Source of the DNA: Serripes groenlandicus | Lineage: Eukaryota > Mollusca > Bivalvia > Cardiida > Cardiidae | NCBI GenBank assembly: GCA_031761405.1 | Contig: JASEVX010000364.1 | Location: 1-64,000, forward strand | Reading direction: 5' to 3' | Length of the DNA: 64,000 bases | Shown: piece by piece, positions 20,985-30,945 of the stretch | Layout of the letters: every line of letters begins with the position of its first letter | Position numbering within the stretch: the first letter of the stretch is position 1 | The notes under the pieces: generated by a model | Database searches by the model: none | Seen by the model: only the letters and a program-made list of their open reading frames with translations | What the model was told of the DNA's origin: nothing | Program-made: the position numbers and the translations under genes

Positions 20985-21480
20985 TATTGGAGGACATTCT
21001 GAAAAGCATATACTAGGGAGCCTTGATTAATATCAACATCAATCTACATCCCAAACTCCGAACCTAGTAATGAACAGCCCTTTTCAAACAATAGAAATCA
21101 CAAAGCAAGTTAAAACCGTTAAGAAGCAAAGATCGCCAGGAAATGATATAAGCAATGTATATCACAAAATTATTTGATTATTAAATTATTCCAACAGAAT
21201 GGAATAAAGGACTAAAAGAAATGGTAAGAAGCATATAGACGTATCTCACTAACGCCCTATTACACTTCTCAGTACTCTTAACAAATTATTTGAAAAGTCC
21301 TACAGCCATCGGTTATAAGAGTACACAAGATCCTTAAACGATCCGTATCAGCACGGATTCCAGGTCGGTTAGGCTGTACAACAACGTCCTATGTCTTACA
21401 AGAGACAATAGATTACACGAGGGACATTCGGACAGTTTTGAGACAACATCAATTTTGCAATATTCTTCTGTTAAATCGTA
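20985..21480 (+). mobile_element. Non-LTR retrotransposon reverse-transcriptase relic
   Basis: Read across frames, the sequence gives phrases of a LINE reverse transcriptase: EITKQVKTVKKQRSPGNDIS, a PI(S)LTP-like stretch followed by LNKLFEKS, then LNDPYQHGFQ and CTTTSYVLQETIDYTRDI. These are the order and spacing of the N-terminal RT motifs. It has several frameshifts and stops and ends before the catalytic YxDD region. Confidence 0.55.
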
Positions 21481-22802
21481 ATAAAACTTAAGTATATATG
21501 AGCTTATTATATTTCAAAAACTTAAGTTAAGATCATATACTGTGATGTCAGCCATATAATTCTTTCCGTATCGATAGCAACATGCGTTGTAAAGACTCTA
21601 AATGTCTCGATAACACTGCTCTACATTGAACACACAAACATAATAAACGCGCGAAATTTTATAAAATATATACAACGTCATACTTAATTCATAACAACAT
21701 TTCATGAAAGTATTCCGAAATAAATAATTTAAATACACGCACCCAATCTCCTTTGCGGAGCTATCGTTCTTTACACTCACTCTCATCTCTGAAATAATAT
21801 CAATGTCAAGATTGTTGACGAAACATGATAACTGTATTGTAAATGACTAAGTGGTAACTGGTGTAAGCAAACACCTTTTACACTTCTGAAAGTTTCTTTT
21901 CTAACTTTGCTTACCAAAAACAAAGTATATATTTCGCAAGAAGCTATGGACTACTGTTCGGTAGTTTTTACACATTTATATGAATACAGCTGTTATCTAT
22001 GTTAACAAAAATTGAGCACAGCATAGACGACCTAGTCAGTACTTATGATAAATATACTGTCCTTCGAGATAAACAGAGAAAAGCTCTGTTACATTTGAGT
22101 AACAGAAAGGGTAATTTAGTTGCTAGTCTACCTGTAGGTTATGGAAAAAGTATAATATTTCACGTTTTACTGCAAATTCAGGGAAAGGAAAAGAAAACCC
22201 CTGTTTTATTGGTACTTCCCCCTTTGAACATAATACAGAAAAATGAATGCAAAAGCCCCAGAGACCACAATAGTTCATGTTTCCGTATAGACATAAAGGC
22301 TAATGTGGAAACAGCCTTATTGGATAATGATGATTAGAGTGACACTGAGAGGTCATACACCTGTCACCTGTCAGTCAGATGATAGCTTGGAACAGGTTAA
22401 ACGAGACACTTTTGAAATTGTTCTGTGCCATCCAGAGGAACTGTTTAACACCAAGAAAGGAAGACAGTTTCTTCAGAGCGAATTGCAACAACACGTGTGT
22501 GCTGTTGGGATTGATGAGTGCCACATTAATGAAAACTGGTAATTTTGTTTTTCCTATTTCAATTCTTATCTTAGGGTGTAATGTCCATCCAAGTATTTGA
22601 CATAGAGTCATGCTAGAAATATTGACGAGCATGTAAATTGTGCAAATGCTGTTGTAGGAGTTTATGAATTTATGTTCATTTTAACAGTCAGGCAGTATAC
22701 TTTTAAAACCATTGTTCCTGAGCTTAGAACCGGTACTACATGTATACTCCTATCCTTTGTAAGTTACTGACTGACAACTTTCTCACATAAGTATATATGA
22801 TC

Positions 22803-22892
22803 AGTAGCAGGGCTCAAACCCGTCACCCTCAATCTATGAGAGGTTAAAGTGATTTCAGGTCAGTGACTCAAACCACTCGGCCACGGCAGTAG
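22803..22892 (-). repeat. tRNA-Ser-like SINE head in the RecQ intron
   Basis: Minus strand: CTGCCGTGGCCGAGTGGTTT, anticodon arm GACCTGAAATC (TGA, Ser), a long variable arm as expected for class II tRNA, and GACGGGTTTGAGCCC as the B box. The acceptor stem is imperfect, so a SINE or pseudogene is likelier than an active tRNA. Confidence 0.6.
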
Positions 22893-23208
22893 TGCACCTG
22901 GTCCTATATAATATACACATACTAGTTCCATGTAAAATATCTAGACAATTTCCTTGATCACAGTCTGAACTATATAGTACATGTACATTGATGCAAAATT
23001 ATTTTTTGGATTCGAAGATTATGGTTGCCATGCGTATTTTCTGAGTTTTTATGAATTTTCGTTTATATATGTAGCTGATGTCTCTAATTTTGCAGAAGTA
23101 GAATATGTCCTGTTCATACTAGAAGAGACATGGGTTCAAATCCCAGCAGGGGCTTCTTATTTTAGAATTATGCCTTTTGGAGATCCAACTGAAATTATGT
23201 GTCTTCAT

Positions 23209-23385
23209 TTAACGCTTTCTCACATATAAACGCTTTCTAACGCCTCTGTAGCAGACGACATTTGAAAACAGTGTAACAAAAGAAGAAATTGCTCAAAACG
23301 AGCAATTTTTCCATTTGCAACAATGTTTTCAACTATTTTCAACAATGACGGTTTCATTTATAGAGATTTTGTACAGCCAATATCC
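23209..23385. mobile_element. TTAA MITE in the RecQ intron (right end lost)
   Basis: TTAACGCTTTCTCACATA left end, GCCTCTGTAGCAGACGACA, hairpin AAATTGCTCAAAACGAGCAA (23291 onward), then the conserved TTTGCAACAATGTTTTCAAC. The right terminus is missing. Confidence 0.7.
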
Positions 23386-23914
23386 AAAGATTACTTACAC
23401 TAACATGTATGGACTTAAAGAGGCACACCCTACATCCCTTAATTAATTATACCAATGTTTAACCTATACTGAATACTACATTATGAGCAGGTTGACATAC
23501 AGATTAAAGAGAATCAGTCTCAGTTCTGAGCAACTATCAAAAGTCTAGTGTTTGTTATGAAATGATCGTAGTGCTAACCATTTTATCTCAATGCCCTGAA
23601 TAGTATGCCAAGTTACAATGTACTTTAAAATTATTCAATGAATACCAGAGTAAAATCCTTGAATGAATACTAGAGTAACAGCCCAGAGAGGAGAAATTCC
23701 TACAGATTACTGTAAATGTGGTAAACGTTTATGCCAAGTTATTTTAAAATCCTTTTATGCATAACAAAGCATACAGAATGTCTACTGAAAGACAGACAGA
23801 TAGACAGATAATCTGATTCCTGTGCATGTATACCCCCATACAACTGTGTTGTGTGTGTGGGGGGTTATAATTACTACTTAATAACTGAAATACAGTGATG
23901 AAACTGTGTTTGCC

Positions 23915-24081
23915 CTATCCCTTTCCCTCATATAGACGCGTTCTGACGCCTCTGCAGCAGACGACTTTTAAAAACATTGGGACAAAAGGAGAACTTGCTC
24001 AAAACGAGCATTTTCTTTTTTTTTTGCCAACAGATTTAAAGTCGTCTGCTGCAGATTTTGTTGTATCAGTGAAAGGGTTAA
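23915..24081. mobile_element. TTAA MITE in the RecQ intron
   Basis: CCCTTTCCCTCATATAGACG at the left, GCCTCTGCAGCAGACGACTT, partial hairpin TTGCTCAAAACGAGCA, AAGTCGTCTGCTGCAGATTT and GAAAGGGTTAA at the right. It sits 60 bases before the exon 2 acceptor. Confidence 0.75.
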
Positions 24082-25123
24082 CAAAAGCATTTATTTCAAT
24101 TACTTATTTTAAAACGATAATTCTTTATCCCTTCATAATTTCAGGGGAGAATAATTTAGAACGGCCATTAAGGAGCTGAAGAATATAAAGGCATTCTTTC
24201 CAGATACACCATTTCTGGCTTTGAGTGGAACATTAACAGTGAAACAAAAGCAGGAACTCCCAGAGCAACTTAGCTTATGAAATTGTTCAATCATAGCAAG
24301 CAGTCCAGACAAACCAAACCTATTCCTAGACAAGTTGAAGTTCTTCAGATGTGGAGGAAGTGTATGAAAATGTAACACATGACATTTGAAAATAAAGAAA
24401 TGTTCCCTGTAAAACTGCTATTTATCCCAGTACACTATATGAGCATAGCCTTAATGTATTTGAATAGTTTGCTCAAACCAGAGAACATTGACAATGCTCT
24501 TCGTAGTGCAGTTTGTTCAGGGCAAGACCAATATGTAATTGACAAAACAATCGAGGAATTGAAAAAGGTAGATCCACACAATAGGCTTCTGTTAACAACG
24601 TCCATATTAAGAATGGGATTTGATCCCAAGAATGTAACCAGAGTTGTCCATGTCCCTCCAACAAATATTGCCGAATACCTTCAAGAGATTGGTAAAGCAG
24701 GTCGTTGTGGCTAGCCTTCAAAGGCTACTTTGCATTACAATGCCAGAAACATAGCTAGAAATCTTCCTGGGATAAATAAAGATATCATTTCATGCTGTAC
24801 AAATGACACATATTGCCTAAGAAACCAACTACTTTCTGTATTTGGATATGAAAAGGACAAAAGTATTATGGGCTGCAAATGTTGTTCCTTCTACAAGACA
24901 TCATGCAACTGTGAACATTGTTTATTACTTAAACTAAAATTATAAAGCAATAATCAAAAACTGTGTATTTAAACAACAAAAGTTCAAGATATGTCAATAT
25001 TTGATAAATATAGTTCAATCATTTGTGTATGTAATGTATTACATACAAACATAAATGTATATCAAACTATTCATAATATGATAAACTACAAGCACCAAGT
25101 ATTTAAACTGATGGCCTGTTTGT

Positions 25124-25370
25124 TTAACCTTTTCCCTCATACAACATATCCGCAGCTAAAGGACTTTGGAAACATTTACTTAAATGCATAGCATCTCTGT
25201 ATAGTTGAGAGAAGTATAATGCTCAAAACGAGCATTTTTTTTTCTTTTGCCACAATGTTTTCAACTCTTTCAAATAAAACAATTTTAATTTATAGAAATT
25301 TTCTGAATTCTTGCCAAAAAATAGTTTTAAGTCTTCTGCTGCAGATTTGTTGTATCAGGGAAAGGATTAA
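25124..25370. mobile_element. TTAA MITE with both TTAA targets
   Basis: TTAACCTTTTCCCTCATACA at the left and TGTATCAGGGAAAGGATTAA at the right. Internally it has GCTCAAAACGAGC and TTTGCCACAATGTTTTCAAC. TTAA flanks both sides, as expected for piggyBac- or Kolobok-type targets. Confidence 0.75.
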
Positions 25371-25439
25371 CACACACATTTTGCCTTTTCTTTTTATTGT
25401 CTAACCTTTGACCTAATACAGATTACTTGATGTGTGTGA

Positions 25440-26768
25440 AGCAGTGACTGAAACAGTGAAAAATCGGTAGGTGATGTGGGATTCTCATTGATGATTTTCG
25501 TTTTTGCCTATTTTGCAAACTTCTGGCTCCAGGTCGGAAACCCGAGGTCGGAAGTCAATCGCGTACGAAAACTGTTTGTAGCTCTTGCATAGCTCTATCA
25601 GATGGTGTAAATTGCTATCCAATACTACCACTGCAGCGCTAGGGGCGATTGAAGTCAAAAACGTCTTTAAAAAAATACTCTATCGTTGAAAGGCTACCAT
25701 TTCGAAACAAAGGCTCAAATCAAATTCGTTACGAATACGTTTTTTCTACATATCACGAAGTATCTATAACCGGAGTTTCAGGTCTCCACACAGGTTTTTT
25801 GCTACCTGCATAGCAACGAAACTGAAACGCGCTCACCCTGAGCCACTATGTCACCTGTTCACTGAGTTTCTTCGGAATCGGCCTGACGGACTTGGCTGTG
25901 CAGCGTCGCTTTACAAACAAACCGACACACAAGCCGGTAGGCGAAGTGGGATTCGCCTCGGTGATTATCACCTTTGCATAGAGATATGGTTCCTGTACAC
26001 TACACTTCATCTTATCGTGCTTTACCATTGCATGAAGTTTTATTAGATCCCATCTCGTAGTTTTAAAGTTATTCAACGCACAAGAAAAAGTAAGAAAGGG
26101 CAATAAATATGTAGAATAGAGGTATGGTTCTTGTTCACTGCACTTTCTGGCAATGTGTTGTATCACAGTATGAAGTTTTATTAAATTCCATCTTGAAGTT
26201 TGAAAGTTATTCTACGTTCAAGAAAACGTAACACAAGGCTATAACTTTTTAAAGAGCTAAATTTGAGTTATGGTTCTTGTTCACTGCACTTTCTCTCATT
26301 GTGCTTTACCATTGTATGAAGTTTTATTAGATTCCATCTCTGAGTTATTCTCCTGACAAGAATAAATAACAAAGGGCAATTGCTCTGTAATTGGGTTAAG
26401 TAGAGTTATGGTTCCTGTACAATAGCTCTGTACTTAGGTAAAATAGATACCCTATCTCGGAAATGCTTATTTCGAATCAAAGGCCTAAATCAAAAGTCGT
26501 AACGGATACGTTTTTGCTAAATATCTCGGAAGTATCTATAACCGAAGTTTCAACTCTCCATATTCAAAACTATAGAAGATAGGAAAATGATTGTTGTTCT
26601 TTAAATTTGTTCTTGCTTACTACATAGTAACGGGTGTGTCCTTAGCGACTGAACTCAAACGCGCGCACCCTCAGCCCCTATGGCACCTGTTCACCACATT
26701 TCATCGGAATCCGCCTGTCCGTTTGGGCTGTGGAGCGTCGCTTTACTAGCAACTAGCAACTAGACACA

Positions 26769-26811
<43 letters not shown>

Positions 26812-27415
26812 GGAAAAGCCGGAAAGAAGGGATACCAAGCGAATCCCATCAAGCCGGTAGGCGACGTGGGATTCGCCTTAGTGATTTTCGACTTTGCATA
26901 TTTTGCAAACTTCCGACTTTAGCTCGAAAACCCGAAGTCGGAGGTCAGTCACGTAAAAATACTAGTTGTAGCTCTTGAATAATTCTATCAGATGGTGCAA
27001 TCAAATCGCAATCAAATACTTCCAATGCAGCGCTAGAGGCGATTGAAGTCAAAAACGACTGTAACACGATACCCTATCTTTGAAAGGCTACCATTTGAAG
27101 ACAAAGGCCTAAATCAAAAATCGTTACGAATGCGTTTTTTCTACATATTTTAAAGTATCTATAACCGAAGTTTCAGATCTCCATATTTAAAACTGAAGGA
27201 GAATATAGAAATATGGTTTGGTTTCTTTAACACGGGCTTTTTCTAGCCGTATAACAACGGGTGGGTCTTTAGCAACGAAATTGAAACGCGTACACCCTGA
27301 GCCCCTATGGCACTTGTTCACAAAGATTCATCGCTTTACAAACAACTGGAAACACACAGACAGACAGATGAGAAAATCTGACAACAAGGGATAGCTATTG
27401 GATCCCAATAGAAAG
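25440..27415 (+). repeat. Cluster of three copies of a GTAGGCGA..TGGGATTCGCC repeat
   Basis: The phrase GTAGGCGANGTGGGATTC recurs near 25466, 25936 and 26858, followed each time by TTACGAATACGTTTTTTC- and TATCTATAACCG-like stretches. Copies end near GCGTCGCTTTAC.AACAA. At 26842-26880 a GCGAATCCCAT end faces a new TGGGATTCGCC start, suggesting inverted termini. A (CA)n tract lies inside. Confidence 0.65.
26770..26808 (+). repeat. (CA)n microsatellite
   Basis: About 19 uninterrupted CA units at the junction of two dispersed-repeat copies. Confidence 0.9.
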
Positions 27416-27596
27416 AGGAGAAATAACATATTTTTTTCAAACTCAGAATAGAAATTATGCTTGCAACTTGCCTAGATGAATTAAAGGTCTTCTGCTGCAA
27501 ATTCGTCGTAACTGGGAAAGGGTGATAACATTAAAATAGAAATCTTACTGTAATGCTGCTTGACATTAGGTAGGCCATACATCTTGATGTGTATGA

Positions 27597-27814
27597 TAAT
27601 CCGTTTCCTACATACAGATGCTTTCTGATGACTCTGCAGCAGACGTCCTTTGAAAAGATAGCTGTAAAAGGAGAAGTTGCTCATGTTAGAACAAATTCTT
27701 CTTTTGCCACACTTTTTTTCACTAATTATACCTTCATTTATAGAATATTTCCTATTTGTGCTTATATATTTTCAAAGTCATCTATAGCAGGTTTGTTATA
27801 TGTGGGAAATGGTT
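27597..27814. mobile_element. TTAA MITE, degraded
   Basis: CCGTTTCCTACATACAGATG left end, CTCTGCAGCAGACGTCC, internal GTTGCTCATGTTAGAACAA (hairpin decayed), TCATCTATAGCAGGTTTGTT and ATATGTGGGAAATGGTTA. Confidence 0.65.
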
Positions 27815-28252
27815 ATATGAGTCATAGAAAGCGCCCTCGAATGCTTATTCAAAACAGTCATGCTTAAACAGTAACATTTTTTCTTAATAAATTCACTGTT
27901 TGAAAATTTGATTTTATCAGGAAATAGTCTACTGTTATTTCTCATTTACCAACGGAAAAAAAACTGATTAACATTTTTTTTTAATCTCATCAAATAAGTA
28001 ACTTTAGATAGCTTTTGCAGCAGATGATATTTAAAACCAAAATGCAAAAAGGGCAACAAACGTTTTTAAACATTTCAATTTTAACCAGGCCCTGAAATTA
28101 TAAAGCACTGAAAAAGGTCAGAAATGACTTCCATGCACCAAATTAGCCTTCTGATTGGTTACTATGGAGAATGAATTTGCTTCAGATACTTGAGAAATAT
28201 TCTGAGTACAGAGTAAGCGTTTACAGTTTGGAAGCCTCGTTTTGAAAACTGG

Positions 28253-28441
28253 TTAATCCTTCTGATACCTGCAGCAGATGACTTTCGAAACATGGTTGCA
28301 AAAGAAAAAATGCGAAAATGATTTTAACTCAATATAATTATTATATAAGTTTGCTTACATTTTATGGCGATTCGCAATATCTTGGCTGGATGCTTTGAAA
28401 GCCACCAACTGCAAAATGCATTTCATGTGGCAAAGGGTTAA
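28253..28441. mobile_element. TTAA MITE, degraded
   Basis: TTAATCCTTCTGATACCTGC at the left, GCAGATGACTTTCGAAAC, and CATGTGGCAAAGGGTTAA at the right. TTAA is on both sides. Confidence 0.6.
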
Positions 28442-28670
28442 ACTCGATTCGTCATAAGCAATATTTTTCTTCTTCACAAAATGCTTTCAAATGTCATTTG
28501 CTTCATATGAATCAACCTGTATCAGTTGACAGTCTGTATGAAACTCAAAGAACACACAATACAAAGGAATAACTGAATAAATTATGATAATTTCCTACCA
28601 TGGTTTTAATGAGAAAACTATGCTAATTTCCTTATTAACCCGTTACCTGACACAGATGACTTTCTATGCC

Positions 28671-28874
28671 TTAGCCCTTTCCCTTATACAGCAAATATGC
28701 AGCAGACAACTTTCAAGTCTTTGACAAAATTTTAGAAATTATTTACAAAATATCCATAAATTAATGTTTAATTTTAGAAAAAAAGTTGATAACACTGCGA
28801 CAAATGTACAACCCTGTTTGCAAAATTCGTCTGCTGCAGATATCAAAACTCTTCTGTATGTAAAAAAGAAGGGT
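28671..28874. mobile_element. TTAA-type MITE, degraded
   Basis: GCCCTTTCCCTTATACAGC left end, GCAGCAGACAACTTTC, then AAATTCGTCTGCTGCAGATA and CTGTATGTAAAAAAGAAGGG at the right. The hairpin is lost. Confidence 0.55.
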
Positions 28875-28903
28875 TGGGGGTAAATACCTTGTTTAAATAA
28901 CAA

Positions 28904-29111
28904 TTAACCCTTTGCCTGATATAGACGTTTCCTGACGCCTCTTCAGCAGATGACTTTTGAAAACATTTTGAAAAAAGCAGAATTTGTTAAAAACGAGCAA
29001 TTTCTCCATTTGCCACAAAGTTTTCAACTCTATTCAATACTTATACTTATACTTTCAATTAAAGAGATTTTTTCGTATTTTTGTGGGTATGTTTTCAAGG
29101 GAAAGAGTTAA
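28904..29111. mobile_element. TTAA MITE with both targets
   Basis: TTAACCCTTTGCCTGATATA at the left, GCCTCTTCAGCAGATGACTT, TTGTTAAAAACGAGCAATTT hairpin remnant, TTTGCCACAAAGTTTTCAAC, and AGGGAAAGAGTTAA at the right. Confidence 0.7.
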
Positions 29112-29354
29112 CAAAATTGGATAAAAATAGGCAACAAATGCATAACTACAATATGTCATACCATTAGGGTCAGTTGACCCAGCCATGTGTGAACAACTAG
29201 ATCTACATGTACAAAGTACATAGAAGCAGACATTAATAATTAATTTACAAAGTATTCACATACAGTGAAAGGTCTTGTTACAATACTGATAGAATAAACC
29301 ACTTGCCCAAAATAATTCCTAGAATTACTTATATAATATCATTATCATTTGCAT

Positions 29355-29720
29355 CTTTCTCAACAACTGCATGCAATCTTCTAGTGAGTCTCCTAATAAT
29401 CTGGTTCAGTCTTTCATTCATAAATTAAACTTGGTCTACACTGAGTGGAACCGATTTAATAGTTGTGAAACCAGGAAACTTTCTGCCTGGTGTGAAGTGA
29501 AAAGGTCTTATTTTTCTTAATATTTCTGAAAATAATTTTTGATCTGATTCATTCAAGGGTTTGCTATGGTGTCCACTTTTTGGTTTAATGTAAACGCTTT
29601 CGGCTAATTTTAAGCATATGTTTGATATTGTGTCTACAGCACCTGTGACTCTTCTGATAGCGTTTTATGTCAATAACTCTCAGTGTTGCTCTCATTAGCA
29701 GTAGATTATCACCATGAAGA
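29355..29720 (-). pseudogene. Unidentified minus-strand protein relic
   Basis: Over about 110 codons with one frameshift near 29655, the minus strand reads LLLMRATLRVIDIKRY, then VTGAVDTISNICLKLAESVY, IKPKSGHHSKPLNESDQKLF, FTPGRKFPGFTTIKSVPLSV and, past a stop, RLNQIIRRLTRRLHAVVEKD. Composition and codon use look protein-like, and the basic C-terminal part could be a short helix. I do not recognise the family. Its 5' end faces the + strand relic at 30150, so both may belong to one decayed element. Confidence 0.4.
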
Positions 29721-29904
29721 CCATGTACATTCAATTCTTCAATAATTTAAGAATAACCAACTGGAAAGACAAGGTCATTTGAATCTTAGCTGTCAAATGC
29801 TTGTACTTTGGTGTGTTTTTGCGAAACGGACTGATTATGTGCATACCTGAGAGTTTAGTCATGCAATAATTAAAGTTAAATTAACATTTAGTTTAATGAT
29901 ATAT

Positions 29905-30740
29905 TTCAGATTCCAAAGATGTAAGTGGTTTCCGTATGTCCTCAAACTCTTCTGAGGAATCCCCATATGATTCTGACTATGTACCTGACTCAGAGGATCC
30001 ATACTTGAGTTAACCACCCTCTAAAGTAATGGAACCAACTTTATCTAAAAAATCAGTTGTAAGTTGTGAAAGTCCAGGATATTCTTCCAAAGTAATGTCT
30101 GTTGAAATAAGCTCTAATGAGGAGGTAGCAGCTCAACAAATATTACACAAAATTACATAGGACCACTCACAAGAATGATGAAGAAGTTCAAAAGGTACTG
30201 GCACTCAATAGCACGAAAGAAAGGCAACTGGAAATAATGAGACGAAATGCAGGGAACTATCAACCTAACATGTGTGTTAAAAGCTCAGGCGAGGGAACAT
30301 TAGCAATATACACGGGAATAAATGATGCAAAAGTGAATGATGATCTTCCAAATGAAGACTGTTTAGGATTTTTCCTAAAAGACAACCAAAATGAGAAAAT
30401 TCGCAAGATTTTTGATAACGGCAAGAAAAGAAGATCACAATATAGAATTTAAGTGATGTGATTGACCAAGTAAACTCAAAGTTTCTATCAAATCAACCAG
30501 AGCATTCTGTGGCGACAATGAACAGTCAAACCAATTCTTAAACCCTTCGCTTGCACTAACAATTGGACAACCATTGAAAAGATGTGCCAGATATAAGAAA
30601 TCGGAAGCACTTATAAAAGGCTTATCTAGTAAAGTAGGATTGGAGGATAATGTTTTAAAATTGTGCGACAATGAATGGACACACAGTATCTCAAGCTGTT
30701 CTTTGCAGACAGTAACAACACATGAAATTGCTAAGGGCCA
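29905..30740 (+). pseudogene. Zinc-finger/recombinase-family relic
   Basis: After an acceptor-like TTTCAG (29911), an acidic Ser-rich stretch appears (SSEESPYDSDYVPDSEDPY), then stops. From about 30150 the frame reads HKNDEEVQKVLALNSTKERQ, LEIMRRNAGNYQPNMCVKSS, GEGTLAIYTG and DCLGFFLKDNQ. A later frame (30574-30740) reads RCARYKKSEALIKGL and LKLCDNEWTHSISSCSLQTV. These phrases in this order recall a large multicopy animal family whose C-terminal half resembles tyrosine recombinases (Crypton-like). That assignment is from memory and uncertain. A TTAA MITE cuts it at 30740, and no catalytic region was found beyond. Confidence 0.45.
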
Positions 30741-30945
30741 AATGCTTCGCATTTTGACACATCTGCAGCAAACGACTTTTGGAATCATTGTGACAAATTG
30801 CTCAAATCAAGCAATGTTTGCTTTTGTCACAAAGTGTTCAACTGTTTTCAATAATAAACCTGCAATAAAAGAGATTTTCCATGTTTTTGAGTAGACATTT
30901 TTCCAGTCGTCTGCTGCAGATTTGATGTTTGACGGAAAGGGTTAA
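30740..30945. mobile_element. TTAA MITE interrupting the recombinase-family relic
   Basis: Left end degraded (ACATCTGCAGCAAACGACTT), internal AAATTGCTCAAATCAAGCAA hairpin, TTTTGTCACAAAGTGTTCAA, right end AGTCGTCTGCTGCAGATTTG then GGAAAGGGTTAA. Confidence 0.7.

Larger units (their letters stand above)
21999..24945 (+). pseudogene. RecQ-like DNA helicase pseudogene, two exons
   Basis: Exon 1 (21999-22538) encodes DKQRKALLHLSNRKGNLVAS, then Walker A LPVGYGKSIIF, LLVLPPLNII and, after a frameshift near 22330, FEIVLCHPEEL and the Walker B variant GIDECHINENW. Donor CTG/GTAATT splits the Trp codon. The 1.6-kb intron ends at TTTCAG 24144, and exon 2 resumes WGExFRTAIKEL, FLALSGTLTVKQK and, after another shift, TTSILRMGFDPKNVTRVVHV and YLQEIGKAGR (motifs V and VI). 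A Cys-rich end (GCKCCSFYKTSCNCEHC) follows. In-frame stops (GAA TAA TTT at 24150, TAG at 24713) and frameshifts make it non-functional. The intron was colonised by a tRNA-Ser-like repeat and two TTAA MITEs. It may be a host-gene copy or mobile-element cargo. Confidence 0.75.
24946..29330. other. Repeat block, no gene seen
   Basis: Holds TTAA MITEs (25124, 27597, 28253, 28671, 28904), fragments of the same family at 27478-27524 and 28010-28075, and a cluster of a different dispersed repeat at 25440-27415. No reading frame with recognisable motifs. Confidence 0.55.

Noticed and set aside
22803..22892. Functional tRNA-Ser gene on the minus strand
   Set aside because: Anticodon and T arms are recognisable, but the acceptor stem does not pair and it sits in a pseudogene intron among repeats.
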